DNA of 64,000 nt from Quercus robur (taxonomy: Eukaryota; Streptophyta; Magnoliopsida; Fagales; Fagaceae): contig NC_065536.1 in NCBI RefSeq assembly GCF_932294415.1, positions 18,039,974-18,103,973 of the forward strand, in the 5' to 3' direction. Position numbers and translations under genes: made by a program. Under the pieces are notes generated by a model, which did not search any database, had not been told where the DNA came from, and saw nothing but the letters and a program-made list of their open reading frames with translations. This document shows, one piece after another, positions 21,606 to 34,314 of this stretch. Position 1 is the first letter of the stretch. The number at the start of each line of letters is the position of its first letter.

Positions 21606-22629
21606 ACTAAACTTAGGTGACATATTCTTCTTTGAAAAAAAAAAAAAAATTATGTGACATGTTAATAGTAGGTAATAAAGTGAATTTAGTAGTGAACCTA
21701 AATGAGAACCAATAACAACTTATCATTTAAAATTTTTTTATTAAATTTTTATAAAATTGTTATATGTGTAATTGTAAATAAAATAAGTTTTCTTTAATGT
21801 TGTTATATGTTTTTTATAATCCTTTTATATACTTCTCTTGCCAATGCTTTGTAGGCGAGTGGTTATACCTTCTATGACCACAATTCTTTTCCCCAATTTT
21901 GTCACAATTTTGATGTGAAAGAATGTGAATAACTACCTATTACTTACACGTAAACCCATGATTTTTTTTTTTCTTTTACAACTCACAGTTTGTCACTTCT
22001 TAATTGTGGCAAAATGTGAATGACTACATGTTAAATACACATGAACCCATGATTTTTTTTTTCTACCACTTACATTCTACTACATCTTAGTTGTGGCAAA
22101 AATAATTATGATCCTAGATTTTCTCTTTATAAGCCGAATGGCATCCAGATCCTTATAGTATTAGCATTGGGGTAGGAAAAACCCCAAATAAATTATTTTA
22201 CAACCCCAAACCTCAAAAAACATGCAACATCCCAATTGCTAAATCTATGTTGGGGTACATTTCTTTACACCTAATATTATTTAAATGACACCTATTTATT
22301 TCTTTTCAAATGTCACAAACAAATTATTGGGCAAGCCTAAATATTTTCTGACTATCACTATGCTAGCCCACAACTTTTCTCCTTTCTATCACAAAATTGG
22401 GCTACAAATGCAAAACACTATGGGACCTAATATTTTCTCATAAAAGCCCAAATTATTTATTGAGCGAGATAAAATCTAATCCTTTCTAAAGCCCAAGAAT
22501 TTTATACTTAGCAAATATTCGAAAAAAAACCCATGATTCAAATTCATGGCAATACTATTTTTCCAATGGGATTCAGCCCCATGATAAAAGCCCATGATTC
22601 AAACCCATGTCAAATTATTCGTCAAAAAG
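21606..22629. other. Gene-free A/T-rich spacer with short direct repeats
   Basis: A ~95-bp block (GTGAATAACTAC, then ACCCATGATTTTTTTTTTC) occurs at about 21920-21975 and again at 22015-22075. CCCATGATTCAAA recurs at 22550-22610. No coding frame or terminal repeats were seen. Confidence 0.55.
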
Positions 22630-23637
22630 TGTTAGGACATATCTGATTCACTTGTTAGGAAAATATGTCACTATTTTATGTAATTGGCTAATCCTTTGAC
22701 AAAATGTACTTTACTTGTAATTGGGTAGATCTAGGTGTTTTTAATACTTCAAGAAACAAGGTTTCAAGATCAAGTATTGAAGTCATTCAAGTTTGTCCAA
22801 GAAACAAGCTGAATAGTGCAAATTCATTAAAGCTCGACAGCTGCATCTACTGAGCTTAAGAAAGCTGTTTCAGCCTGTGTTCTTGACACCTGCTCGAAAC
22901 CTCCTATTTTACAAGATTTAAGAAAAACATATTTTCTGTTCTGTTTTCTTGGAATCCATGAATGTGTCATTGGGCCTTCTTTTCTCCTAACCCTAGACAT
23001 ATAAAATGATTATTTTAAGGGCCGTCAAAGATTTCACAAGTTGCACAAGTGTTGAGCAAAGTTTGTTCAAGCAAATTGTGACCGGAGACAGAATTTTCTC
23101 TAGTTCATCGTTCTTGAAGAAGTTGCTGTGTTTGTGCACCGTAGAGTTTTGTGACCAAGCATCTTCTTGATCTTCATCGTTGGGATGAACTGAAAAACTT
23201 TGCAACCAACAACCTTCTCTAGTTGGTGATTGAAGTCGCGTACTGGGATCTGCACAATTGGTTAGTCACGTACTTGGGAGCCGTGCATCGAAAAGAGAAA
23301 TTATCACTATAGAACAAGTCCAATTGGGTATTGGGGTAAGGGTTCAATTGTAGGTTGATATAAGGTACTGGGATTCTTTTACTTATAACCGCTTGTTGTG
23401 ATAATAGTGGAATTTTGGGAGTGGTGACCTGAAAATCACCCAGTGGGGTTTTTGCCTTTAGGTTTTCCCCATTTGTAAACAAATCACCGTGTTAAATTTA
23501 TTTTCCACTGCATACTTAGTTTATTAGTGATTTGTTTGTGCTACCACGCGTTTGCATGTTAATTAACTTAATTAATTCACTTGGCTAAATTAATTGGTTA
23601 ATTTATCACTAGGGGTCAATTCGTTTTTGGCCTATCA
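22630..23637 (+). mobile_element. 5' LTR of a Ty1/copia element (element I)
   Basis: The LTR starts TGTTAGGACATATCTG and ends near GGCCTATCA, directly before a primer site complementary to initiator-Met tRNA. Its length of about 1.0 kb is normal for copia. No matching 3' LTR is visible in the window, so the element is truncated. The start is inferred from the TG end and the end from the primer site. Confidence 0.75.
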
Positions 23638-23639
23638 AG

Positions 23640-23651
23640 TGGTATCAGAGC
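23640..23651 (+). other. Primer binding site, initiator-Met tRNA type
   Basis: TGGTATCAGAGC is the standard plant copia primer site. It lies two bases after the inferred LTR end and about 60 bp before the gag start. Confidence 0.85.
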
Positions 23652-23709
23652 AAGTACACTCTGATTAGGGTTAATCTTTGTTGTGTTGATCCATTGACCC
23701 CTGTTTGTC

Positions 23710-25017
23710 ATGAATAGAGGACAGTCTTTAATCATACCTCCTTTATTTGATGGCACTAACTATGCATACTGGAAAGTACACATGAGAGTTTTCTTACAGT
23801 CCTTAGATGAGAAAGTGTGGCAGGCTGTTGAAATAGGCTAGACCAAGCCAAAGGAAGCATCGACAGATTGGGACGATGCTAAGATTAAGGTGGCAAACTT
23901 CAATAGTAGGGCATTGAATTCTTTATTCAATGTGGTCACCAATGAGGAGTTTAAGAAGATATCCTCAATTGAAATTGCCAAGGAGGCTTGAACCATTCTC
24001 CAAACAACCTATGAGGGAACAAAGGCTGCCAAGGATTTGAAGCTACAGAGGCTCACTACAAGCTTCGAAGAGATTAAGATAGAGGAGGATGAGTCGTTCG
24101 ATGAGTTTTATGCCAAGCTCAAAGATATAGTGAACTCAACGTTCAATCTTGGGGAAAGCATTCTTGAACCCAAGATTGTGAGAAAGGTGCTCAGATCCCT
24201 ACCCGAGAGATTCCATGGCAAGATCACGGCGATAGAAGAATCAAAGGATATTAACAAGATTCCTTTGACTGAGCTGGTTAGTAATCTACAGACCTACGAG
24301 CTAGATTGGCAAGACAGGTAAAGGCAAGAGCATGGCATTGAAGGCCAAGAGCAGTGAGACAGATGAGTCTTCAGATGATAAAGATTCTAAGATGAAGTCC
24401 TACATCACCAGGTAGTTCAAGAAGTTTATGAAGAATGTCAATGGGAAGGGCTTCAACAAGGACCGTAGGCAATCCAGTTCTTCTCAGTTCAAGAGCCAAG
24501 ACAAAGGGAAGAAGGATGCAAGGGATGGCGGTCAGTACACTGTTCCCGCATGACCTAAGTGTTTTGGGTGTCAAGGATTCAGTCATATGAAATAGGAGTG
24601 TCCTACGTATCTTAAAAGCATTGGGAAGAGCAAGGCACTTGTTGCTACCTTGAGCGACACTAAGCCTGAGGATGATTCCGACAATGAGGATGACAGAATC
24701 TTGAATGCCTTCACTGCCACTGTCAATCCTACTGATGGGATTGAAGATTTGGTTGAAGAAGAGGAATTGGTGGAGTCAAAGTTTGAAAAAATGGATGATC
24801 AAGATGATATCCATATAGCCTATGAGAAATTATACAAGCTTTCTGAAAAACATGAAAAACTTTATAGGCTGACCACCAAGAAGTTTAGTGATGTGGAACT
24901 TGATCGTGAAGAGCTTTCCTCAAAGTTTGACCTCGATTTCCTCCTAAATTCAGACACATCTATGCCTGTGAATGATTCACATTCTGCTTCTAGTTTGATG
25001 AGGCATACATTGCCATA
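23710..25017 (+). pseudogene. Copia gag relic of element I
   Basis: The ATG at 23710 opens with IIPPLFDGTNYAYWKVHM, the usual N-terminus of copia gag. A UBN2-type gag core follows (24037-24321, with FDEFYAKLKDIVNS and VLRSLPERFHGKITA). A CCHC knuckle (CFGCQGFSHMK, stop, EC near 24560-24602) comes next, then an acidic tail to 25017. In-frame stops sit at about 23840 and 23990, in the knuckle, and after 24321, with frameshifts between 24321 and 24650. Protease, integrase and reverse transcriptase are missing. At about 25030 the sequence passes straight into the AGGGTAAATTAC-family repeat, so the 3' part was lost. It cannot make a working protein. Confidence 0.88.
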
Positions 25018-25039
25018 GAATGCAAATTTCCTTCTTCCC

Positions 25040-25760
25040 TTTGTCCTTATTTATGTTTGTGTACATCTCTAAATATAAATATTAAGGGTAAATTACTATT
25101 TTGAACTTAACATTTACACTAAGTGTCAATTTGATCCTTAATGTTTCAAATGCATCGGTTTAGTCCCTAACTTTTTGGTAATATTTCACAGTAGTAATTG
25201 CCATAAGTGCTGAATGAAATTGAAACATACTGATGTATCTATCAATTATAATAAAAAATTATTTTTATGCCACTTAGATGCCAAATGGATTGCCAGGTGG
25301 CGTTAAAAAAAAACAGACAAAACAAAAGAAAAACACAACCTAGATAACAAAATAAAATGGAAATTAAAAGAACAGAGAATTAAAAATACAAAATTGAAAC
25401 AAAGAAACAAAAAAACAAAAGAAAAAAAAAAATCAAACAGGTAAGCAAGCAAAAATTTACTTATTAAAAAAAAAAAAAATGGATTGACATTGATGGCCTC
25501 CACATCAATACTGAATACCACTGCCGCAACTCCATTGTAAACCCAAATCTCCAGTCTAGAATTAATAACAAAATTAATTTGGGAGGGGGTCTAACCTGAG
25601 ACATGATAATAATAAAATGGTTATTGCCCACTGAAGGCCCATTAAAAAGGCCTAGGGTAGCCAATAAGGCCTAGCCTACCATCCCAGCCGAATATGCAAT
25701 TCAGCTCACTAAAATACAAAACTATTGTGACCCTGGCCTATATGATTTAAGAGGGTGTTT
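25040..25760. repeat. AGGGTAAATTAC-family repeat and flank, spacer member 1
   Basis: This is a diverged match to 12985-13577 and 28435-29045. It continues past AGGCCCATTAAAAAGG into GCCTAGGGTAGCCAATAAGG, a flank shared with 29050-29150 but missing from copies A and B, where the 215-bp direct repeat has been joined instead. Confidence 0.8.
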
Positions 25761-25887
25761 GTTAAACAACAGTTTTTAGTGTTTAAATAATATTATACAT
25801 ATTTTTACACACTTTTTTAGCCTCACGTATTTTCACAAAACTACAACAACGTTACTAGAAACCTCTTACCAAATAGGTGATCTGATA

Positions 25888-26270
25888 CCAATTGGAAAAT
25901 ATGTTTTAGAACACATCTATTTTTTGAGATAAAAGATAGAGATTGTATTGAATAAGACCAAAACCAACATATACAAGTAAGTAAAAACCCTGAAACATCC
26001 AGGGGAAAAAACGAAGACAAAAAACCAGCAAACGATTAAAAAGGAAAAAAAAAACAATTAATTTATGAGTGAGTCCAATTGGAAAATATGGTTTAGAACA
26101 CATCTATTTTTTGAGATAAAAGTTAAAAGATAGAGATTGTATTGAATAAGACCAAAACCAATGTATACAAGTAAGTAAAAACCCTGAAACATCCAGGGGA
26201 AAAAACGAAGACAAAAAACCAGCAAATGATTAAAAAGGAAAAAAAACAATTAATTTATGAGTGAGTCCAA
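25888..26270. repeat. 187-bp tandem duplication
   Basis: The block starting CCAATTGGAAAATATG occurs at 25888 and again at 26075 with few differences. It contains AGATTGTATTGAATAAGACC and CCCTGAAACATCCAGGGG. A single copy is found at 29956-30150. Confidence 0.9.
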
Positions 26271-26639
26271 ACAGATTAGTAAAAATAGTTTGTTTCAAGT
26301 TTCAACCATAGTTAAAATTGTTCAAATAGAAAGCAAGAAAAAGGCACACTAATTTGGTAACGAAATGGAAAGCTAATGAAAAATCTTTCTAATGGAAAAA
26401 CCATTCCAATAATGATCCGATCTTATAGAAAACTATTAAAAGAAACGGCCACAACAATTTTAATATAGAACTTTTGCACAACTAGACGCTCTATTATAAC
26501 TTCACCAAATGCCCGCTAATCATCCAACCATAGTGGCCTTATACTCTCTGAAATCCTTCTCCGCAAACTTCCTCTACAAACATAATTGTTTAACTTCAAA
26601 TTGTCATATCTCATTAATTTCAAATCTAATAAATTGAAT
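26271..26639. other. Gene-free spacer, paralogous to 30130-30780
   Basis: This matches the second spacer copy except that the latter carries a 258-bp MITE after CACACTAA. The single uninterrupted CACACTAATTTGG here (around 26346-26358) is the empty site for that insertion. No gene seen. Confidence 0.7.
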
Positions 26640-27215
26640 CAAATTTCACAATTAATTAACAGACTTAATTGTAGTACAAGTAGTATTCTTAACTTGTACA
26701 CCACGCATGATTAGGGTTATGACTAAACTATTGGGCTACCATATCTCTAACATGTTCAATGACTACACTGTTACTTTTTTTGGTTGTGACACCATTAAAT
26801 CTCTAAATAAAAAGTTGACTATACGTTTTATTATTATTTAATTTATTTGTTAAAAAAAGGGGGAAAAAAAAAGGTCGAATGTATGTTTTAGATGATGTGA
26901 TAACACCAGTTCAATCTCTCTTTAGAATATACAATAACACACATATTTTCGAATGCAATCCATTTGTAACTTATAGCATCAAACATTGTTTTTTTTTTTT
27001 TTTTTTTTTTTTGACTAACATTGTTTTAGTACATGTAAATTCTTCAAATATAATTTTAATGTTGGGTTTGATGGATGTAAGTTCAATAAATATCTTTGGT
27101 ATCACCCACCTTATATTTTTCATACATTTCTTATGTGGCAATAATCGATCACTAACATACTCAATCCAGTCTTTGAATAGTATGTCATAGATATAACATT
27201 CCCAAAGATAAAAAT
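26640..27215. repeat. Old locus paralogue of 8760-9330
   Basis: This shares TAATTGTAGT, AACTTGTACACCA, the AAAAGTTGACTAT block and GCAATAATCGATCACTAAC, ending at ATAACATTCCCAAAGA. It then joins abruptly to a copia gag fragment at about 27217. Confidence 0.8.
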
Positions 27216-27216
27216 T

Positions 27217-27760
27217 ATCAGGATAATATTGGAAAAGAGGAATTGGTTATTAGATTAGATGAATCTAATAAAAAGAATGAATTTTTGAGAAATCAAATTT
27301 CCTCTTAAGATGAGAAGATGAAATGCTTGGAACAAGAGTTAGTTGAATCTAAAGCTAAAATTGAAAATCTGACTAGTACCAAGCCTGTTGTTGATAATAG
27401 AAGTGTTTCTGTTTCTCTTAAGCCTAAAGCTGAAAAATTTTATATCCCTCCTTTTAAGAGGAATCATAAAGAAAAGGTTTATATTGCTAGGTTAGATAAA
27501 GGTAAAAGTTCTGATGTAGATGCTGAAGTTTCTAAACCTAAGTCTAAACCTATTGTTAGAAAGCATAAGAAATTTGTTTTTGTGCCTACATGTCACCTTT
27601 GTGGTATTGTTGGTCATATTAGACCAAATTGTTCTTTGTTAAGGCAAAAACCAAAATCTGAGACTAGATTTGCTGTTAGGAGTATGGATGTTCATAAATT
27701 TGTTATTGTTTGTTAGTTTTGTGGTGTCTCCAGTCACATTTGCCCTAATACCAAGTAAAA
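27217..27760 (+). pseudogene. Copia gag fragment (element II family)
   Basis: Translated pieces read EELVIRLDESNKKNEF, MKCLEQELVESKAK, then FYIPPFKRNHKEKVY and the CCHC knuckle CHLCGIVGHIRPNC near 27590-27635. It matches 43290-43770, where the family has an LTR and primer site upstream. A stop follows NQISS and another follows the knuckle. Only the C-terminal half of gag is present, with neither LTR nor pol. Confidence 0.85.
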
Positions 27761-29265
27761 GCTCTAATACCAAGTAAAATTAGAAAGTAGTTTAGAGAGA
27801 TAAATTAAGAGGAAATAAGAGAAAGAGTGAGAATGTAAGCAATTAAAGTAGTTTGGTTTGACATCTTACGTTCACAGATGAATACGATACATGACTACAG
27901 TATGTATTTTACAAGGAACCCATTGAATGGTATTTTTAATTAATATACTCATAGACTAACAAAGGTTACAATATTTGCAATAAAAGTAAAATTAGGATTT
28001 CATTACTTTCAGCCTAAGCCTCAATATCGTTAACAATAAAAAAAAAAAATGAAATCTCAACCAATTTATTGATTCATACTACAATAAGATTTTAAAATGG
28101 CATGGTTCCTTAAGATTTTAGATTTTTTTTTTTGTACATTATAGTAAATTATAAAGTACAAATCAGAAGTTATTAACTTGAACTTTGGATCTTTAATACA
28201 TAAATGGCCGGTTAATAGCATTGAGTTACCAGGAATTTTACTATGTTAAACAAATAAAACTATGCAACCTCGCATGTATCCAAAAAATAATAAAAATAAA
28301 ACTATGCAACCCTCGTATATATCCAAAAAAAAAAAAAAAAAAACTTTGCAACCCCCACGTTTTCCTTTTATTTTTTATTTTCCATATTCCTATTCTTTTC
28401 GTGTTTGTGACGGGTGGGGGAGATGTTTCTTTAGCCTTATTTCTTTGAGTTTGAAACCTTATTTATGTTTGTGTATATCTCTAAATATAAATATTAAGGG
28501 TAAATTACTATTTTGAACTTAACATTTACACTATGTGTCAATTTTGTCCCTAATGTTTTAAATGTATCAGTTTAGTCCCTAACTTTTTCGTATTGTGTCA
28601 GAATTGTAATTGCCATAAGTGATGAATGAAATTGAAAAATACTAATGTATCTATCAATCACAATAAAAAATTATTTTTATGCCACTTAGATGCCAAATGG
28701 ATTGCCAGGTGGCGTTAAAAAAAAAATAGACAAAACAAAAGAAAAACACAACCAAGCTAGATAACAAAATCAAATGGAAATTAAAAGAACAGAGAATTAA
28801 AAATACAAAATAGAAACAAAGAAACAAAAAAAATAAAACAAGTAAGCAAGCAAAAATTTACTTATTAAAAAAAATGGATTGACATTGATGGCCTCCAGAT
28901 CAATACTGAATACCACTTCTGCAACTCCATTGTAAACCCAAATCTCCATAGCCAGGAATTTGTATCAAAATTAATTTGGGAGGGGTTCTAACTTGAGACA
29001 TGATAAAGATAAAATGGTTATTGCCCACTGAAGGCCCATTAAAAAAGCCTAGGGTAGCTAATAAGGCCTAGCCTACTATACCAGCCGAATATGCAGTTAA
29101 GCTCACTAAAATATAATACTATTGTGACCCTGGCCTATATGATTTAAAAGCGTGTTTGTTACTGATGTTTAAAAAACATTATACATATTTTTACACACTT
29201 TTTCCCTCTCATGTATTTCCACAAAACAATAACAATGTTACTAGAAATCTCTTATCAAACGGGTG
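27755..29265. repeat. Old locus paralogue lacking the peptide gene
   Basis: 27755-28430 matches about 10765-11010 (CTCTAATACCAAGTAAAA, CCCCACGTTTTCCTTTTA, GGGGGAGATGTTT). It continues directly into sequence matching 12959-13577 (TTTAGCCTTATTTCTTTGAG). The ~1.95 kb between, holding the peptide gene in copies A and B, is absent. The flank then follows GCCTAGGGTAGC as in 25650. Confidence 0.8.
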
Positions 29266-29274
29266 ATCTGATAC

Positions 29275-29947
29275 CAGTGACGGAACTGTAGTGCCCCCCC
29301 CCAAATTTTTTCAAATTTTTTTTAGTATATGTGTGTATTAATTTTAGCATTTTGTTTCAATGAATTTGCACTTTGCCCTCTCAACAATATTATTGATCTT
29401 TTTAAAGTTTATAAAAAATTTTATTGATCTAAAATTTGAAATAAATTTGACAAGATTAACAAAAAAAAAAAATACCAATAACAAACTTAAGCCCAAATAA
29501 CACCCCAAAACAAACCACACAAACAAAATATAAATAAAATAAAAATTCCTAAGCCAATTCTAACTAGTCTAAGTGAACGCGCACACACATTTGACAACAC
29601 ACAAGACACCCAAAAAAAAAAGTAAAAAAAAAAGAAGCTTAACTTTCTAAATTGAGAAATACTACGTCCACAACATTTTCACAATATTTTCATAACAAAT
29701 CACATGTGATAAGTTGTTATTGGTTCTAATTAATTTGAATCCACAACTTAAATTACTTTTTTGCTCACTCATAACAACCAATAATAACCTACCACTTACG
29801 ATTTGTTATGAAAATATAGTGAAAAATACTGTGGACATAGCATTTCTCTTCTAAATGAATGCTTACTTGGAGTTTCAAAAAAAAAAAAAAAAATTGTTTA
29901 TACTTTTGCCCCCCCCCCCCTAACTCTAAGTCCTAACTCCATTCCTA
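29275..29947. mobile_element. hAT-like non-autonomous element, 673 bp
   Basis: Comparison with the uninserted paralogue at 25880 shows an insertion flanked by the 8-bp repeats TCTGATAC and TCTTATAC (7/8 match). The ends read CAGTGACGGAACTG (left) and TAGGAATGGAG (right, complement), as expected for hAT. C/G homopolymers lie near both ends. There is no transposase. A younger MITE is nested at 29654-29848. Confidence 0.75.
29654..29848. mobile_element. 195-bp MITE nested in the hAT element
   Basis: The inverted ends are GAGAAATACTACGTCCACAA and GAGAAATGCTATGTCCACAG (complement of the right end) and extend ~48 bp. They are flanked by 9-bp TTCTAAATT and TTCTAAATG (8/9). The duplication length suggests a Mutator-type MITE. 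A related 144-bp copy lies at 62150-62293. Confidence 0.85.
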
Positions 29948-29955
29948 TCTTATAC

Positions 29956-31114
29956 CAATTGGAAAATATGTTTTAGAACACATCTATTTTTTTGAGAGAA
30001 AAGATAGAGATTGTATTGAATAAGACCAAAACCAACGTATACAAGTAAAAACCCTGAAACATCCAGGGGAAAAAACAAAGACAAAAAACCAGCAAACGAT
30101 TAAAAAGGAAAAAGACAATTAAGTTATGAGTGAGTCCAAACAGATTAGCACAAATAGTTTGTTTCAGGTTTCAACCATAATTAAAATTGTTCAAATAGAA
30201 AGCAATAAAGAGGCACACTAAGTATATGTTTGGATATGGATGAAAAGCCAACATCTGCGTCTGGCGTTTCCTTATTTTTTTATTATTTTTTTTAATGCAT
30301 GCGGTTTAAACTGTATAGGAGACATCATGCACTGTTTATGCACTATTCATGAGACCCACAACCACTTTATTCAGAAAAAAAATTAAAAATAGGTCCTACG
30401 GCACTATTCACACATTTAAAAATTATTTTGCTATAGTGTTTTTAGTTTTCTGCAAAATAAGCTATATCCAAACGGACCCTAATTTGGTAACGAAATGGAA
30501 AGCTAATGAAAAATCTTTCTAATGAAAAAACCATTCCAATAATGATCCGATCTTATAGAAAATTATTAAAAGAAACAGCCACAACAATTTTAATATAGAA
30601 CTTTTGCACAACTAGACGCTCAATTATAACTTCACCAAATGCCCTCTAATCTTCCAACCATAGTGGTCTTATACTCTCTGAAATCCTTCTCCGCAAACTT
30701 CCTTTACAAACATAATTGTTTAACTTCAAATTGTCATATCTCATTAATTTCAAATCTAATAAATTGAGTCAAATTTCACAATTAATTAACAGACTTAATT
30801 GTAGTACATGTAGTATTCTTAACTTGTACACCATGCATGATTAGGTTTAGGACTAAACTATTGGGCTACCATATCTCTAACATATTCAATGACTACACTG
30901 TTACTTTTTTTTCGTTGTGACACCATTAAATCTCTAAATAAAAAGTTGACTATACGTTTTATTATTATTTCATTTAATTTATTTGTAAAAAAAAAAGGTC
31001 GAATGTATGTTTTAGATGATGTGTGATAACACCAGTTCAATCTCTCTTTAGAATATACACTGACACACATATTTTCGAATGCAATCCATTTGTAACTTAT
31101 AGCATCAAACATTG
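29956..31114. repeat. Old locus paralogue, second spacer copy (left part)
   Basis: This follows the same order as 25888-26990 (CCAATTGGAAAATATG through AGCATCAAACATTG) with a MITE at 30222-30479. It is broken at CATTG by the gypsy composite and resumes at 39852. Confidence 0.85.
30222..30479. mobile_element. 258-bp PIF/Harbinger-like (Tourist-type) MITE
   Basis: A TAA target duplication (30219-30221 and 30480-30482) flanks ends GTATATGTTTGGATATGG and GGGTCCGTTTGGATATAGC (complement of right end). This matches the classical Tourist GGGYCCGTTTGG terminus. The empty site is seen at about 26350. Confidence 0.88.
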
Positions 31115-32142
31115 TGTGGAGAGGGAAAATTTCCGACCTATCACAAGCTGACACGTCATATTACCAAGTCCACAAAATACAACCAATTACAAAGCACCAT
31201 GTACTGCTACTAGGTTTTGCTATCACTATTCAGAAGCCAACAGAAATTTGCCAAGTATCATGCAAAAACCAATCACGCATCAATGCACGTGTAAGCGATG
31301 ACACAAGCAGACCAATCAGGCTGTGACATGTGTCACCAATCAGACTCTGCCACATGTCGCTCACCCACCCCCAAACTCTTATAAATAGAAGCCTTCCTAA
31401 GACATTTAAGGGGGGACTAAGATTCAGAAGTGAAAAAGCTCTATTGGAATCAAGCCTTGAAGCCTCCAGGAACTTCAAGAACTTCAACTTCGAATACAAA
31501 GAATATTCGAAGAGTAATCATCCAAATCATCTTCCTAGATCTTAAAGGTCACTGGAATCAAGCTCAAAAGCCTCCAGAAACTCCAAGAAACCACATATTG
31601 GTGAAGCTCAACGGATTCAAGCCTCCAAGCCGGAAGACTTCCGCCACAAACCTTCAAATATGAAGAACATTCGAAGCAGAATCATCTAAACTACCTGCCT
31701 AGATCTCAAAACTTCACTGGAATCAAGCTCAAAAGCCTCTAGAAACCTCAAGATATCACAAATCAGTGAAACTCAACGGATTCAAGCCTCTAAAACCCTG
31801 AAGAACTTCCACCACAAACCTTTGAAGATGAAGAACACACGAAGAACATGAAGAACGTGAAGAACAAAGGATTTCCAACAAGCTCATAGCCAGAGATTCA
31901 TTTTAATTCTGTTCCAAAGATTTTCGATCCATTCTTTAGCCAAATTGAAGTATATTGGGTGTTCGAATCAAAATCACATTACCACAAATCTAATCAACAA
32001 TTCTTTTAAGGAGATCGAATCAGAGGATACCTCTTTTATAATTACAAAGAATTGTACCACACAATCATCAATACAAATTCGCATTTGTGAAACTATTTTA
32101 CTTGTTTGACTTATTTTGAACCGAGAAATTTAGTCGCTTACA
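31115..32142 (+). mobile_element. 5' LTR of the gypsy composite
   Basis: This runs from TGTGGAGAGGG to GTCGCTTACA, directly before TTTGGCACGCCCGAAGG, a likely primer site. It holds a TATAAATAG box at about 31380 and, downstream, imperfect repeats of CTGGAATCAAGC with AAGCCTCCAG. No second copy was found. Confidence 0.7.
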
Positions 32143-32146
32143 AATT

Positions 32147-34049
32147 TTGGCACGCCCGAAGGGACCTCTCTGCCTCTCATCTCATTCTCCTTCAAAGAAA
32201 GAAACCTTCATCATCTTGCTACTAGCTTCAATGGCCTCTAGTAAGAACATTCAAGTTTCAACAATAGCTACTTCAACTAAACTTGATATGGCTACCACCA
32301 ACAACTACATTGGTGTAATCAATTGTAGCCAACCCAAAGCAAATAATCAACTTCAATCTCAATCAACCAAGGAAGCCAAGGTCCGGACAATCATCTCCTT
32401 AGACCCTCTCACAAGAAACAAGGTCATCAACAAGGACATCTCCACCTTGGAACACCTCAAGTATGGGGGCAAATCCCCTTCTTCCTTTACAAGAAGTTGG
32501 TCGCATGATTTCTCTCCCATCAAAGGGAAATCAAAAGATGAAATTTCACGTGCTCACTTAAATTCACTTTCTTCTCCTATCATCTTGGGAAGTTGTGTCA
32601 GTCATGATGACTAACACCTCTACCATGGAAGAAAAGATGGCTGAAATGGAACAAAGAGTTGTCCTTCTCACAAAAGCACTTGAAGATAAGGACCTCCAAA
32701 TTGCAACTTTAATGAACAAACTCGAAGTACAAGATCTTGGTGAATCAAGCCATGGTCATAAATTCACATCTACAAAGGATGACAAAGGGAGAGAAATTGA
32801 AAACACTCCTCGACGAGAATAATCTACTTCGGTTGCTTCGTTGTCAGTCCAACAATTACAAGACATGATAACAAATACCATCTGAGCACAATATGGAGGT
32901 TCTTCTACAAGTTCTCTCACATATTCAAAACCCTACACAAAGCACATCGACAACATGAGAATGCCAAATGGGTATCAACCCCCCCAAGTTCTTGCAGTTT
33001 GATGGCAAAGGAAATCCTAATCAACACATTGCTCACTTTGTAGAAACTTGTGAGAACGCAGGGACTCAAGGAGGCCTCCTTGTAAAGCAATTTGTTTGTT
33101 CACTCAAGGGAAATGCCTTTGATTGGTATACAAACTTAGTACCTGAGTCAATCGACAGTTGGGAGCAACTTGAAAGAGAATTTCTAGACCGATTCTATAG
33201 TACGCGTCGCATGGTGAGCATGATGGAGCTTACTAATACCAAGCAATGGGAAAATGAGCCGGTGGTTGATTATATCAATCGATGGTGTTCTTTGAGTTTG
33301 GATTGCAAGGATAGACTTTCTGAAATATCTGCTGTAGAGATGTGCATCCAAGGCATGCATTGGGGACTTCTTTATATCCTCCAAGGGATAAAACCCCGAA
33401 CATTTGAAGAGCTAGCAACTCGTGCGCATGACATGGAGCTGAGCATTGCTAGCCGTGGAAATACAAAACCTCCCATACCTGAGGAAATCAGAAAGGAAGT
33501 AAGAAGGAATGACAGGAATGCAAAAGTCAGCCTCAAAGACCCAATGGTTGTTAACACTGTCGAAGTTAAGGTTCCAAGAAGAGGAGTTATGCAAATGAAA
33601 AACGACTTGAAGGATGGCAAAAGAACGAGGTGCGTCACCTGACTTTTTAGGAACGTGAGCAAATTGTATATATGTTCCCCGATGAAGATGTGCCAAACAT
33701 CTTAGAACAACTATTGCAATTGAAGCTGATTGAATTGCCAGAATGCAAGCGACCAAAAGACATGGGGAAAGTTGATGACTCTAACTACTGCAAATATCAT
33801 CGCATCATTGGCCACCTAATCCAAAAATGCTTTGTCTTCAAAGAACAAATCATGAAGCTTGCCAAAGAAAACAAGATTGATCTAAACTTTGATGAAGTTG
33901 TTGGGTCAAACCATGTGACTGTTGCTTGTGATGTACTTCCAACTCTTAGGCAGGGGGCAAATACCATTAGAGCTTACAAATTGATTGACAATAATGGCGT
34001 AAGAATTGGCCCCATCAATGGGAAGTTCCTTAAACACTTCTACACTTGA
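32147..34049 (+). pseudogene. Ty3/gypsy gag relic
   Basis: Four open pieces in shifting frames make up a gag. The first (32147-32614) is a Ser/Thr-rich N-terminus containing MASSKNIQV. The second (32595-32822) is a short coiled coil (MAEMEQRVVLLTKALEDKD). The third (32968-33642) is a retrotransposon gag core with FDGKGNPNQHIAHFVETC, NAFDWYTNL and EREFLDRFYSTRR. The fourth (33672-34049) is a tail with CKYHRIIGHLIQKC, a Cys/His motif common in this gag group. Stops after GREIENTPRRE and before AQYGG, and another between the last two pieces, break it. The family relation is clear. The element is dead as written and has no pol behind it. Confidence 0.88.
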
Positions 34050-34184
34050 AAATCGAGGATTGCTCCTCGGTAAGAGCTTAAACTACCCACTACAACGTTG
34101 CAAGGATACATGATGTCTTCCCATTATCCTTGAAAGCGTACCAATAAGGAGAAATTAATCCCACTCTATGTCACCAATTGCAAG

Positions 34185-34287
34185 TGTGGCATAGTGGTTG
34201 GATGCCAGTGTCACCCTTGAGGCCGAGGTCTCAGGTTCGATTAATGGTGATACCCACTATTACACATTGTGCCCTCCTTTTTGAAAA
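34185..34287 (+). repeat. tRNA-derived SINE
   Basis: Box A (TGGCATAGTGGTTGG, 34187-34201) and box B (GGTTCGATTAA, 34234-34244) are spaced as in tRNA genes. The piece ends in a T/A-rich tail. Pairing of a full tRNA cloverleaf is not kept, so this is a SINE and not a tRNA gene. Confidence 0.7.
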
Positions 34288-34314
34288 AACACATAAGAAA
34301 GAAAAGAAAAATCT

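Noticed and set aside
34185..34287. Possible tRNA gene
   Set aside because: Boxes A and B are present, but the acceptor and anticodon stems do not pair as a tRNA, so it is a SINE.
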